A stretch of 64,000 nucleotides of DNA from Paralithodes platypus. Its lineage: Eukaryota; Arthropoda; Malacostraca; Decapoda; Lithodidae. The stretch is taken from contig CM064519.1 of assembly GCA_032716605.1 (NCBI GenBank), positions 20,060,095-20,124,094 of the forward strand. Direction: 5' to 3'. A model generated the notes under the pieces. It was not told the origin of the DNA, did not search any database, and saw nothing but the letters and a program-made list of their open reading frames with translations. Below are positions 31,431-41,855 of this stretch, one piece after another; the first letter of the stretch is position 1, and each line of letters begins with the position of its first letter. The position numbers were made by a program, and so were the translations under genes.

Positions 31431-32213
31431 TTTAGGCCTTGGATTATATAAGGAGTTCCGCAGCCCACCGGTAGGCCTTTATATAAGGAGATCCGCACTT
31501 GCTGGGTTAAGTGCTACTGGGGCCTTTTAAAAGTTTTTTTTTTTAGAGGATCATCACCTTTGCCCATCAAAACCTCTTGAGAGTGTTCTCGCCGTTCCCG
31601 GGTTAAATATAAATATTGCATCAAAGAATCTTCTTAATGCTAAACAGCTACACCACCGAGTCTATTTAGTACCTACTTGAAATACGAGATATCCAGGAGG
31701 ACAGAGTGAAGAAGGACACAAAGAACAACAAAAAAGAAGGAGAGAAGAGAGAAAGAAAATCGGGAAGCTCACGAGAACGGGAAGACGACATCAAGAAAGA
31801 AAGAAGGAGAGGAGAGCAGAAAAAGGGATACCCTCGAGATCGGGAAGAAACAACTAAAGACAGAGGAATAGACCTGTAATGGGAAGCAGGCACGCTATCA
31901 ACTGAGCCAGCCGGACGGCTGTACTGTAATATATAGGTCTAATTGAACTCTGAGCAATGATCTGTGCAATAGGTGTTAACCAACATTGAGCAATAGCCTT
32001 AATTAGCCTATCTGTGTTATATTGTGACAAAATGTGATATGTGCTTTATTATGCCATTCTGTAAATAGGCCTACTGTATATTTTATTTTATTGTTTCTTT
32101 ATTAATATATTTTTGTGTATACTATCTGTGCTCTCACGAGAAGTGTATGTGATATGGACCATTAGGTCGTACTGTATTTATACTGTATTTATCTTATGTG
32201 TCTGGAATAAAGA

Positions 32214-32263
<50 letters not shown>

Positions 32264-32270
32264 TGTACAG
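31431..32270. other. Unassigned, ending in a LINE-like 3' tail
   Basis: 31431-31610 has short motifs shared with 25590-25700 (TTGCCGGGTTAA/TTGCTGGGTTAA, ATAAGGAG..CCGC twice). About 32100-32270 ends GGAATAAAGAATTATT followed by (TTA)n, like the 3' end of a LINE or LINE-driven retroposon. No frame is supported. Confidence 0.4.
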
Positions 32271-32523
32271 ATCCTGGTCATTGACCTAATGCCAACTAGT
32301 ACACTGGTCCGAGCAGTTTGTTAATCCTCAGCCCTGAGCTCTAGCTTGCTACCAGTACATTGGTCCGTGTAGCCTGTTATATCTCAGCCCTGGGTATTGA
32401 CCCTCTACCTGTACACTGGTAATTGGCATTGGTCCGTGCAGTTAGTTCCAATCATTGGGAAGATGTTTGTTGCCAGTACACTGCTCAGTGCAACAACCTA
32501 GACTCGAGCAGGGAATTACTAAG

Positions 32524-32746
32524 TATAATAAAGATGAATGGAGATATAACACCAGTACTCTTCAATCCTTTATTGGCTAGGGTTGAGTACAGGAGCGCCG
32601 AGACGCTAGTTGGTTATGTGAGAGTCTGGTGTGAACTGAAGGACTTGCTGCCTCCACAGGCCTGGGTGCCAGAGGCGCCCACAAGTCTAAAGTGTCTGTG
32701 GTGCCATATGGTGTTGGACAATAGTGGTGTATACATTATTATTATA
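32524..32746 (-). repeat. 3' LTR of full-length Gypsy
   Basis: 223 bp, with the same termini as the 5' LTR; abuts TSD CTAAG at 32519-32523. Confidence 0.9.
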
Positions 32747-33989
32747 TCTCCCCCCCCCTATTGGCGTCCGACGAGGCGATGGTGGAGTCGGGCGGTGTAG
32801 GTTGAGTGGAGGGCGGTAGACGAAGCTGTCGTAGGAAGCGGCGGTTGCGGAGTGTGGCTCGCCCCGACCCATCCACCCGGATGGTATACTGGCGGTGTGG
32901 ATGCACCTCCACTACAGTGCCAGTCTTGTTCCACCGTGTCGGGTTGTTGCCCCCCTGGTTCTGGACGGAGACCCGGTCACCGACGTGGAGTGGTGATAAA
33001 GGCCGGGCTGAAGCATTATAGTATGTGGCTAGGGCAGCGTTACGGTGAAAAAGGGCTGCCTCACGAGCTTCGGCCGAGAGAAGCCAGTGGGGGTGGAGGT
33101 GGAGAAGTGCAGGATTGCAGGGGACGTGGTCCCGTAGGGTCCTGCCGAAGAGAAGTTGAGCTAGTGACTTGTCAATGGTCGAGAGGGGTGTGTTCCTGTA
33201 TTGGAGGAGGGCGCGGGCTGCGGCGTTGTTGTCTAGAGAGCCAGTGGGGGATGTACAGTCCGCGATGATGCGGCGGGCTGCTTTAACAGCCAGCTCGGCG
33301 CGGCCATTAGACTGAGGGTAGAACGCAGAGCTGACCCGCTGTGACACACCCCAATGTGCCAGGAATTCTTGGAAGTCCCCGGCTGTAAACTGGGGCCCAC
33401 CATCGCTCGCCAGTACCCGGGGTGCTCCGTAGTGGGTGAAGAGGGTACGGCACGCCGAGATGAGGTGGTGAGCATCACATTTACCTGGTGGCAGGTAGAA
33501 GATGTGGACATTGTTGGAGAAGCGATCGACGTAGACCAGGTAGTGTTTGCCCTGGTGCTGAAAAAAATCGGCGGCTACCTGGTCGTATGGCCATTGGGGT
33601 GGGTCAGATGACATGAGTGGCTCTTTCGGCTGGGACGGGGCGTGGGCGCGGCAGTAGTGGCAGGTATCCAGGCAGTTGCGTAGGGCCTTGTCAATACCTG
33701 GCCAGTAAACACTCGCACGTGCACGGGCCTTCATGCCAGTCATACCCTGATGAGCTGAGTGAAGGGCCTCGAGAACTCTGGACCGAAGATGATGGGGAAT
33801 GACTGGTCGTTGATCCATGAGGGCTACCCCGTCGACGGAAGTGAGGCGGTCTCTAACACCCCAGAACTGTCGTAGTTGTTGTGCGGTCGCCTCTCTGGAG
33901 TCCGGGAAGCCCTCGGGGGATGGTCTGAAGAAGGGAGGTATACTCGCTGTCTTGTTGGCCGGCAGATTTAAGGTCAGACCATGATACAA
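32742..33989 (-). CDS. pol: Gypsy integrase (frame shifted from RNase H)
   Basis: The true homologous part starts at about residue 27 (EGFPDSREATAQQL), where the polyprotein frame is lost; upstream residues are an overlap reading. The HHCC domain uses His 77 and 80 with Cys 110 and 113 (CHYC). The catalytic core has Asp 141 (VAADFF), Asp 196 (ASDGGPQF) and Glu 232 (GRAELAVK), giving a DD35E spacing. The C-terminal domain around LHVGDRVSVQNQ ... NKTGTVVEV is the SH3-like DNA-binding part. The protein inserts element cDNA and makes the 5-bp duplication seen here. The shift at 33915-33919 is most simply a one-base indel, though a sequencing error in the run cannot be excluded. Confidence 0.9.
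   Translation of the reverse strand: MYHGLTLNLPANKTASIPPFFRPSPEGFPDSREATAQQLRQFWGVRDRLTSVDGVALMDQRPVIPHHLRSRVLEALHSAHQGMTGMKARARASVYWPGIDKALRNCLDTCHYCRAHAPSQPKEPLMSSDPPQWPYDQVAADFFQHQGKHYLVYVDRFSNNVHIFYLPPGKCDAHHLISACRTLFTHYGAPRVLASDGGPQFTAGDFQEFLAHWGVSQRVSSAFYPQSNGRAELAVKAARRIIADCTSPTGSLDNNAAARALLQYRNTPLSTIDKSLAQLLFGRTLRDHVPCNPALLHLHPHWLLSAEAREAALFHRNAALATYYNASARPLSPLHVGDRVSVQNQGGNNPTRWNKTGTVVEVHPHRQYTIRVDGSGRATLRNRRFLRQLRLPPSTQPTPPDSTIASSDANRGGEI
32747..32760 (-). promoter_or_regulatory. Polypurine tract of full-length Gypsy
   Basis: Minus-strand AGGGGGGGGGGAGA directly before the 3' LTR start TATAATAA, the expected site of plus-strand priming. Confidence 0.8.
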
Positions 33990-36900
33990 CTAGGTCAGGT
34001 ATGGCGGCGAGCATGGTGAGGGAGGCCAAGGCAACTGAGTGGATATCGAGCTCGCTGGCGGCCGCACTATGCACATCATGGGCGTCCGCGGAGGGCCTGG
34101 TCGGGTAGCGGGAGACAGTGTCAGGGCCGCGGTGCCATTTGCCAGGCGTATGTTGAATGATGAACTGGTATCGTAGGGTACGTTCCTTAATCTTGAACAG
34201 GCGAGGGTTTGGTATGTTGTCAAGGGACCGGTCGTTAAGGATGTGCAGTAGAGGTCTGTGGTCCACGACGACGACGAGGTCAGGGCAGCCCAGGACAAAC
34301 ATTCTGCATCTGTCAAGGGCGTCAGCCACTGCTAAAGCCTCGCCTTCGACGGGTGCGTAGTGGGACTCCGCAGGTGTGGTAAAACGGGAGCCGGCGAAGA
34401 CAAGTTTCCAACCGACCTTGCAACAGGTGGGGGCAGATGCGGTGGGGCAGGAACAATGTTGTTGGAGTAGGAGGAAGCCAAGGCCGGTTTTGCTCCAGTC
34501 TGTGGCGAGGCACGTGAGTCTGCCGATCTCGAAGGAGCAGACCCCTTCCTCAACCAGGTGTGTGATGTGGTCCTTAGATGTGGCAAAGGTACGGTCGAGT
34601 GCCTCATCCCAGTGGAAGGGGGTTTTGGACTGCACAAGTTCCCGGAAGGGCGCCATTTCCGGTTTGATGCTGAAGGCCCAGGCGACCTGTTCAACGAGAC
34701 CAAACCACGACCGGGCTCCTGTGATGTCTGTGGGCGTGGGAAAGTCACGGATGGCCTTAATCATGGACGTGCATGGCTTAATTCCAGTGTCTGTGATGGT
34801 GAGTCCGGCGAAGTCAACTGAAGGGGCGGCGAAGGTAAACTTGTCAGGGTTGAAAGTGACACTGTTGGTTGCACAGAGGGCCAGGTAATCAAAAGTGTGC
34901 CAAAATACCTCCTCGACTGAAGAGTCCCACAAAAGGGAGTCGTCGACACACTTCACCTTACGAGGGACAGCCTGTATGATTGTGTCGAAGCGTCGGGTAT
35001 AGGCGTCGCCAGCTGCCAAGTAACCTTGAGGGGCCCTGATATACCTGTAACGGCCAAATTCCGTGATAAAAGTCGTAGCCTCCCTACTGGATTCGTCGAG
35101 TAAAACAGCATGGTATCCATTCCAGGCGTCTAGGACCGTCTTACGAGTGCCTGCAGGGATGGATTGGGCCAAGTTGAATGGGCTCGGGGTGTGATGTGTC
35201 TCCCGAAGGCAGGCGTGGTTGAGTGCCTGCAGGTCAACTGTACGGCGGGGTTGTCCAGTTTTCTTGGCGACCACCACCATCCTAGAACACCAGGTAGTAG
35301 GGGTACCGATGGGGACAGGCTCAATAATGCCCAGCGCGACGTCCCTGTCGAGATCTGCTTTGACCTGGGCCTTCCAATGATGTGGTATAGGGGCAGGGGT
35401 GTGCACGGCACGTGGAGATGCGCCAGGCTTGATGTGGATGTGCATGGGAGGGCCAGACATCGTGGGGAGTGGGCCGCTGGTGGTGTTAAATGCAGAAGAT
35501 GCAAACTGTGACAAGAACCAGTCACGAAGGTCAGACAGGTGCAGGTCGTTAGGTGGGAAGGGGAGGGAAGTGGGCCGGTGTGGTGGAGGGGTCCTGGTCA
35601 AGGTGGGTGGTGGTTGGGCTGTGTGGGCGGCCATGCAGGGGGTAGGTGTGGGGAAGTCGGGAGGGATGATATGTAGTGCCCTACAAGCTGACATGCTAAT
35701 AAATAATGGTGACTGTGCCTGAATAATAAAAATATCATCATCAGTAGTGTAGGGGGTGCCGGCAACGTCGGTGGCGGTAATGGTAGTCGGCATATAACCC
35801 AGGACCTGGAGAGTGTGACCCCCCACGGCCGTGATCCGTTGGTGAGTAGGCTGTAGGTGGTGGCGTTGGAGGCCCAGTGCCCGTAGTAATTGCAAACCAG
35901 CCACAGATACTTGGGCGCCCGTGTCAGGGTGGGCCGTGATGCTGGTGGGGTGAGAGTGGGGCGACATGGCAGTAGAAATGGTAATGGGCAAGGAGGGGAG
36001 CCGTGCGGGTGGTGGTTTGTTAACAGCCTGTTTGATAGTACCAATGATAACAGCCGCGGATGAAGGTGAGGGCGTGGAGTGACAAACTGTGGAGTAATGG
36101 TTGAGTTTGTTGCACGACGGGCAGGTCTTGCCCCAAGCAGGGCATTTGGATGGGCGTTCGGCTCGAGAGTGTGTGGATAGGCCGCACCCACTGCACTGGG
36201 AAGAGGTGGATTTACAAACCTTGGCAAAGTGGTTAGGTTTATTACACGCCGTGCAGGTCTTGCCCCATGCAGGACACTTCGAAGATCGTTGGGCTTGTGA
36301 ATGTGAAGATAGGCCACACCCGGAGCAACGTGTGGGAGATGAAGTGGGGCCGACGTGGGGAGGTGGTGGGGCGGGCGGGGGGGGCGGGGGGGGTGGGGGG
36401 GGGGGCTGGATAGGGGCGGGGCGTGGGTAAGTACTCTTGAGACGCTGGTATGGTGATTTCACAGCATGTACCCCCGGTTGCATTGCCGTCTGATCGAGTG
36501 CCGCAGATTCGAACCCCACACAGTAGTTGATAACATCTTGTAAGGTAGGTAGGGTGCGGTCTTTAGTTAAAACATCTTGCTGAAGGGACGAATCACTAAT
36601 CCCGATAGTCACTTGGTCCCGTATGTGTTCGTCAGAGACATCAGTGTGGCAACAGGGGCAGGTAAAGCCACAGTCCAAAGTGGCCTCCGTAATACGTGTG
36701 ACGTATTCCCGGATCTGTTCAGTAGGTTGTTGGAGAAGAGACCGGAAGTGGTGGCGAGCGGCTGCGCGGTTCCGTTGTCGGTGGACGAGTTGTGTGATGA
36801 GAGTTGCTAGGTCGATTTCTGGCAATGAGGAGAATGCCTGATTGTGAGCAAATATGGCGCTCTGAAGGGCAGGGTCGCACGTCTGGTAGAGCTCGATGGT

Positions 36901-37875
36901 ATCCTCGTGAGGTGGTAGAAGGACGAGCCGCTTGTAGACCTCCCAATCAGCCCAGAATTTGCGTAGGGCGTGTCCCGGCATATGTAAAGCGGCCTGGGGC
37001 CGCGTAGGGGCAGCCCGGCGGGGCGGGGCGGGGCGTGGCTGGGCTGGGTAGGAAGGGACTTGAGGTGGTGGTGGTATGATGACGTCATGCGCAGAAGGGG
37101 CTGTGCCGTGAGGGTTGGTGCCAGCCGTACGATAGCCAGGGGGGGCATAATGGCCGCCGTAATACCGACCGTCGCTACCGACACCAGTGTGGGCCTGGCC
37201 GTCAGTTGGGGAGGGTGTGGGATATTCGCTCTTGAGAGGGTGGGTAAGGGGATTAGTCATGTTCATATGTAATAAAGACATGTGGGGAATAACTGGCATA
37301 TGGTGGGGCACTGAGACATGGGTAACTGGCATATGGTGGGGCACTGAGACATGGGTAGCTGGCATATGGTGGGGCACTGAGACATGGGTAACTGGCATAT
37401 GGTGGGGCACTGAGACATGGGGAGATGTATGAGGTGTGGGTGTCTGTGTAGAGGGATGAATAAGTGTATCACTGGTGGGGCGTGAGGCAAAGGATGGGTC
37501 AGCCTGGTGGGTAACATTACTGGCCTGGGGCTGATGTTGTAGAGGCTGGTGGGGCTGGAGATCCTGGCGGGGCGGTGGTGGAGCTGTCGCGGGGCGATGT
37601 TGTAGATCCTGGCGGGGCGGTGGTGGAGCTGTCGCGGGGCGATGTTGTAGTTGTAGATGCTGCTGGTCCTTGTGATGCTGTAGAAAGGTGGCGATACTCG
37701 ATTGGAGGGCGTCGATCCTTTCATTCAAGTAGATGATGGATGGGTATGGAGACAGGGCATCGGGCAATGAAGGCTCGACCGGTTGGGAGGTAGATGTAGC
37801 CGGGTAGGGACCGCATGGCGGCAAGCCGGCTTCCACAGCAGCTGCAGCCTCAGCTAGGTAGTGCAGGTTCTCCAT
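33853..37875 (-). CDS. gag-pol: Gypsy Gag-protease-RT-RNase H polyprotein
   Basis: 1340 residues, with the ATG just inside the primer-binding site. Gag N-terminus: a short helical stretch, then Pro/Gln-rich repeats (QHRPATAPPPPRQDL twice, about 78-106) and four copies of an 11-residue unit around HVSVPHHMPVT (about 153-196). Capsid-like region 300-460. Two CX2CX4HX4C zinc knuckles (541-554, 585-598), each preceded by CSGCGLS. Protease active site DTGA (651-654). RT 840-1060 with VDLQALNHA, VLDAWNGYHAV (motif A), APQGYLAAGDAY and KCVDDSLLW, where the usual YVDD is CVDD. RNase H from CLATDWSKTGLG through the Glu in EGEALAVADAL to VDHRPLLHIL. No frameshift separates gag and pol. The frame loses register at a five-base run (33915-33919). 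Confidence 0.92.
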   Translation of the reverse strand: MENLHYLAEAAAAVEAGLPPCGPYPATSTSQPVEPSLPDALSPYPSIIYLNERIDALQSSIATFLQHHKDQQHLQLQHRPATAPPPPRQDLQHRPATAPPPPRQDLQPHQPLQHQPQASNVTHQADPSFASRPTSDTLIHPSTQTPTPHTSPHVSVPHHMPVTHVSVPHHMPATHVSVPHHMPVTHVSVPHHMPVIPHMSLLHMNMTNPLTHPLKSEYPTPSPTDGQAHTGVGSDGRYYGGHYAPPGYRTAGTNPHGTAPSAHDVIIPPPPQVPSYPAQPRPAPPRRAAPTRPQAALHMPGHALRKFWADWEVYKRLVLLPPHEDTIELYQTCDPALQSAIFAHNQAFSSLPEIDLATLITQLVHRQRNRAAARHHFRSLLQQPTEQIREYVTRITEATLDCGFTCPCCHTDVSDEHIRDQVTIGISDSSLQQDVLTKDRTLPTLQDVINYCVGFESAALDQTAMQPGVHAVKSPYQRLKSTYPRPAPIQPPPPPPPPPPPAPPPPHVGPTSSPTRCSGCGLSSHSQAQRSSKCPAWGKTCTACNKPNHFAKVCKSTSSQCSGCGLSTHSRAERPSKCPAWGKTCPSCNKLNHYSTVCHSTPSPSSAAVIIGTIKQAVNKPPPARLPSLPITISTAMSPHSHPTSITAHPDTGAQVSVAGLQLLRALGLQRHHLQPTHQRITAVGGHTLQVLGYMPTTITATDVAGTPYTTDDDIFIIQAQSPLFISMSACRALHIIPPDFPTPTPCMAAHTAQPPPTLTRTPPPHRPTSLPFPPNDLHLSDLRDWFLSQFASSAFNTTSGPLPTMSGPPMHIHIKPGASPRAVHTPAPIPHHWKAQVKADLDRDVALGIIEPVPIGTPTTWCSRMVVVAKKTGQPRRTVDLQALNHACLRETHHTPSPFNLAQSIPAGTRKTVLDAWNGYHAVLLDESSREATTFITEFGRYRYIRAPQGYLAAGDAYTRRFDTIIQAVPRKVKCVDDSLLWDSSVEEVFWHTFDYLALCATNSVTFNPDKFTFAAPSVDFAGLTITDTGIKPCTSMIKAIRDFPTPTDITGARSWFGLVEQVAWAFSIKPEMAPFRELVQSKTPFHWDEALDRTFATSKDHITHLVEEGVCSFEIGRLTCLATDWSKTGLGFLLLQQHCSCPTASAPTCCKVGWKLVFAGSRFTTPAESHYAPVEGEALAVADALDRCRMFVLGCPDLVVVVDHRPLLHILNDRSLDNIPNPRLFKIKERTLRYQFIIQHTPGKWHRGPDTVSRYPTRPSADAHDVHSAAASELDIHSVALASLTMLAAIPDLVVSWSDLKSAGQQDSEYTSLLQTIPRGLPGLQRGDRTTTTTVLGC

Positions 37876-37888
37876 GTAGGTTCAGATA

Positions 37889-37906
37889 CTGATATACACT
37901 GCGCCA
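37889..37906 (-). promoter_or_regulatory. Primer-binding site
   Basis: Minus-strand TGGCGCAGTGTATATCAG abuts the 5' LTR. TGG pairs with the CCA end of a tRNA; which tRNA cannot be decided here. Confidence 0.7.
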
Positions 37907-38129
37907 TATAATAAAGATGAATGGAGATATAACACCAGTACTCTTCAATCCTTTATTGGCTAGGGTTGAGTACAGGAGCGCCGAGATGCTAGTTGGTTAT
38001 GTGAGAGTCTGGTGTGAACTGAAGGACTTGCTGCCTCCACAGGCCTGGGTGCCAGAGGCGCCCGCAAGTCTAAAGTGTCTGTGGTGCCATATGGTGTTGG
38101 ACAATAGTGGTGTATACATTATTATTATA
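37907..38129 (-). repeat. 5' LTR of full-length Gypsy
   Basis: 223 bp and 99% identical to the 3' LTR (differences at GAGATGC/GAGACGC and CCCGC/CCCAC). On the minus strand it runs TATAATAATAATG ... TTTATTATA. Confidence 0.9.
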
Positions 38130-38140
38130 CTAAGTACCCA

Positions 38141-38425
38141 GTAATAATAATAATAATAATAATAATACTTTATTTCAGACTCACATAGTACAGAGGGGAC
38201 CATACTGGGGTCCATATATACCTTACAGTAACATAAATATATATAAATATATATAAGCTACTGTACATAGGCTACATAAAATAAAAAGAAATTAAATAAT
38301 ACCCAGCTTGCTATCATGTAGTTCACAGCACTGCCTCAACCAAAAACAGTGGTCATCAAACTACTGTGTTACCAAAACCACTGTCCTAATTGTGTACAGT
38401 ACCATGCCTCACATCATTTAGCTTC
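38141..38425 (-). mobile_element. Short retroposon or LINE tail with (TTA)n end
   Basis: (TAA)n at 38141-38168, then CTTTATTTCAGACTCACATA. On the complement this is a sequence ending AATAAAG(TATTATT)n, a LINE-type 3' terminus. It interrupts repeat copy A between CTAAGTACC and CAGTACACTGG. The remaining body is unassigned. Confidence 0.5.
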
Positions 38426-39439
38426 CGGTACAGTATGTACCAGTACACTGGTCCGTGCTTTTAAGCAAGTTCTGTGGCCCTCCTGACCTATCCCCTGGAT
38501 AGCAAGGAGTCCAGTGTGTGTCGAGACTTGTTGGAAGACGTTGTCGGAGGACCACTACCGACCCTGCCGTGGAATCTGACCAAGGACGCTGTCGGAGGAC
38601 CACTACCTACCCTGACGTTGAAGCCGTTACAAGGACGAGCCCAGAGACGATCCATAGATGCTGGACCACAACTCAAGTACGAAGATTTAGCTTTGCTGAA
38701 GGCTGTATAATAGACATCCCTTTTCACTTGATAGGTCTCTATAGTTGAGTATACAAACCACACATACCGGTACTATCGTTGTAAGGTGAAATATATTGTA
38801 TGGTACATGGACTCTTCGTGAGACTATCTATGATAATGTCTTACCCTACAGCGTTACACACCCAACAAGCGATACACATAAATTCAACCCCAGTGACACC
38901 TATCTTTTCCGCATCCCTGTGACAAAGTCATACTTGATTTATTGTGTTATATATTCCATTCATGCTAACTTGTTCTAGAATTGCTCTCGTGACCTTTTGT
39001 ATCTATGTGCCAAGACTAAAAGACTAAATGCGCTTTTTAAGATTAATGTATAGGGCCTATCCGTGATAATCTCTAATATCGAGAGACCCTCAGTGCATAT
39101 CTTGTGTATTATTTGTGTACTAGGCCTATTATTATTGCTTTAAAAGATCTTAAAACCTGTCTTAACTATATTTGCAATTCACCTCAGTTACGGGTTGTAT
39201 ATATTTCCATGTCCATGTTGTATGTAGTGTGTTAATGTCGTTCAGTGTGTGAACAATTAGCCAACTAAGCCATATCGTATTTGTTACTTTACTGAACATA
39301 ATAACTAAATGTCCTTCTCTGTTGTCCTTACACCTCTGCATGTTTGTGTGTGTGTTTGTGTAAATTCACTTCCTGCCCAGTTGAGACTGAGTCCACGAAA
39401 TAGCCAGTCAAACCCAGTAAAAATCCTGGTATAACACTA

Positions 39440-39605
39440 CTGACTGTGTGTGTGTGTGTGTGTGTGAGAGAGTGAGAGAGAGAGAGAGAGAGTTTCCACT
39501 GGTAAGGAAAAAAGTTGGTTCAAGTTGAGTGGTAGTAGTGTTGAGAACAAATATATAGGTGTGTAGGGATAGCCGAATTCCACCCCCCCCCCCCCCCCCC
39601 CCCGA
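39440..39605. repeat. Microsatellites and a C run
   Basis: (GT)n at 39446-39466, (GA)n at 39466-39492 and a run of about 22 C at 39582-39603. Confidence 0.85.
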
Positions 39606-40464
39606 ACCTATGCTCTCTTTAAAATGTATGTATGTATGTGTGCACAATAAGCAGGTAACATAACATATGAGTACATAGGGCCTACTATATACTGTATGTA
39701 TGATAGCCACTTCGCCCTTGCTCAGAAGAGCAGGTGTGCAGAGTTATCTTTAATTAGCTTAAATGTATATTACATTATTTATCTATAACTATATATTAGT
39801 TGATATTATAAATATTTCATATTAATGACTTTCATTTATATGATCGAAACACCTGTGCAAGTTAGTCATATTTCCTATTTTGTGCACATAATATTAAATG
39901 ATGTTTAGAAGCGGTTCTTAGGACGCGGACACACCTGCTCCAAACATGTGTTTGAAAACTGTTTGAAACACTGCTTGGAATGAAATACTGCTTTGAACAG
40001 ACTTGCATGGATGTTTGAAGCACTGTTGTTAATGACATGCCCGTAAAAAATATATTTCTAGTAATCTATGTCTGTTACATATGTCTGTAAAAATGTTTCG
40101 GTTAGGCTAATTTTATAAAACACGCGTGTCCGTGTCTTTATACTTTGTTTTTTGTTTTTTAAATCTGTCGATCCAACCAGTGAATTATGCACAGGAAAGT
40201 TCGACAACCAATTTAGGGCACCAGAATCTTTAAAATTTTAGTCACCATGCATCTTGGGCACTGATATTTAGGCTCCATGAAACTTGGCCACCTTGAATAT
40301 TGAGCTCAATGGACCTTCATCAACATGAATGTATATAAGCACCGGACACTTTAGTTAGGCACCACCTTATATTATTCAACACCAGGATTATCGGCTTTAT
40401 ATTACCACCAGAAACCTACCTTATACTGTACAGTATATATATATATATACATATTACCAGGATT
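39606..40464. other. Spacer between repeat copies A and B
   Basis: No gene. 39930-40030 holds loose repeats of TGTTTGAA, and 40190-40320 loose repeats of a short CACC..TGAAACTTGG phrase. Otherwise unassigned. Confidence 0.4.
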
Positions 40465-41335
40465 TTACTTAGGTTTGACTGGCTATTTCGTGGACTCAAT
40501 CTCAACTGGCAGGAAATTAATTTACACATAAACACACACACAAACATACAGAGGTATAAGGACAATACAGAAGGACATTTATAGTAATATATTCAGTAAA
40601 GATAACAAATATGATATGACTTAGTTGGCTAATTGTTCACACACAAATCGACATAAACATAAATATACAATATGTATACAATATGAACATGTAAATATAT
40701 AACCCGTAACTGAGATTAATTGCAAAAATAGTTAAGACGGGGTTTAGACTTTTCTAAGCAATAATTATAGTACCGTACACAATAATACACAAGTAATGCA
40801 CTGAGGGTCTCAAATATTTGCGTTTATCACAAATATAGGCCTATATAATTATGAATCCTAAAAAGCGCACTTAGAGTCTTGGCGCACATACATACAACAG
40901 GTCACGAAAGCACTTCTAGAACGAGTTAGCATGAGTTGCATATACTGTATAACAATACATCAAGTACCGGTAGCACATTGTCACGGGGATGTGGAAAAAA
41001 ATAGGTGTCACGGGTTGAGTTTACGTGTATCACTTTGGTGGGTGTATTATATTAGGATTAGGTTAGGTTAAGTTAGGTTAATCTAATCTATTATAATATT
41101 TGTACATTTTGGGCAGTGGGCGAGGCCAAGGGGGCTTACATTTTTGCGCATGCGCAGAGCGTAAGGGATCCGGCTGCGTACATGGCCTCCCGGCTGTAGG
41201 GTAAGATATTATCATAGATAGTCTCATGAGGAGTCCATGTACAATATATTTCACCTTATAACAATAGCATGTGTGGTTTGTATCTTCAACTATAGAGGCC
41301 TATCGAGTGAGAAGGGAGGCCTGTTATACAGCCTT

Positions 41336-41855
41336 CTATGGAAGACCATGACCGCCACCGGTACACGCAACTTCTCTTGGCCAATCATGTTCCGCGTAAT
41401 TCTGACATCACGCACTGGCAACCAATCAGCAGCGCGTCAAGAACAGCCACCCAACCAGCATCGCGTAACTCTGTCGTCATCGATCATAGCCAATCCACAG
41501 GGCGTAACTCTGAAGACATTATACTCTAGAACAATCATTATTGTGTTTTTCTGAGGACATAAATAAGGCGGTAAAACAATACATTGTTGTTGCTTGTATG
41601 CTTGTGGGTGTGCTGTAAACAATCAGGTAATGACGTGTCTATACCTATTTCAAATACTTTTATGTTATTGGCCTACACCATAAATCATCTATAAAACATT
41701 AACCTAACCTAACCTAACCTAGTACTACATGAATACTAGGTTAGGTTTGGTTAGGTTAATGTTTTATAGATGATTGACGAGCTACTGATTGGCTGAGGGA
41801 GTTACGCGTAACTCCAGAAGTTGCGCGTAGCGGTGGCGGTAAGGGGCTTCCATAG
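41336..41855. mobile_element. 520-bp MITE with CTATGGAAG termini
   Basis: Terminal inverted repeats of about 38 bp (CTATGGAAG, then ACCGCCACCG and CGCAACTTCT, on each end). CCTT flanks both ends (41332-41335 and 41856-41859); copies A and C have a single CCTT at this site. Inside, GCGTAACTCTG recurs, and 41683-41775 is a perfect hairpin. Superfamily not determined; no coding frame. Confidence 0.7.
41683..41775. repeat. Hairpin with TTAGGT-type arms inside the MITE
   Basis: AATCATCTATAAAACATTAA plus (CCTAA) repeats face the complement across a short loop (about ACTACATGAAT). Arms are about 41 bp with one or two mismatches. Possibly a further nested element or an old inverted duplication. Confidence 0.65.

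Larger units (their letters stand above)
32524..38129 (-). mobile_element. Full-length Ty3/Gypsy element with 223-bp LTRs
   Basis: LTRs at 32524-32746 and 37907-38129 (both 223 bp) differ at two positions, so insertion is recent. LTR termini TATAATAA...TTATTATA are inverted repeats. CTAAG flanks the element at 32519-32523 and 38130-38134, a 5-bp TSD. On the minus strand a primer-binding site (TGGCGCAGTG) follows the 5' LTR immediately, and AGGGGGGGGGGAGA precedes the 3' LTR. Gag, protease, RT and RNase H are one frame of 1340 codons; integrase follows one frameshift later. It interrupts repeat copy A. Confidence 0.95.
32280..39425 (+). repeat. Repeat family copy A, split by Gypsy element and retroposon
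   Basis: The parts are 32280-32523, 38130-38140 and about 38425-39425. The first part is a degenerate array of short units around CCAGTACACTGGTCCGTGCA. The rest contains GGAGGACCACTACC twice (tandem, about 63 bp apart), GATCCATAGATGCTGGACC, TTTAGCTTTGCTGAAGGCTG and ends TGAGTCCACGAAATAGCC ... CTGGTATAACA. Copies B and C have the same order. No coding frame was recognised. An LTR or a 3' end of an unknown element is possible. Confidence 0.6.

Noticed and set aside
36101..36430. 109-residue plus-strand frame with Cys/His residues
   Set aside because: Antisense of the Gag zinc knuckles and poly-Pro region.
40970..41070. Telomere remnant because of GGTTAGG words near 41060-41090
   Set aside because: Only a few irregular units within an insert of copy B; similar words are scattered through the window.
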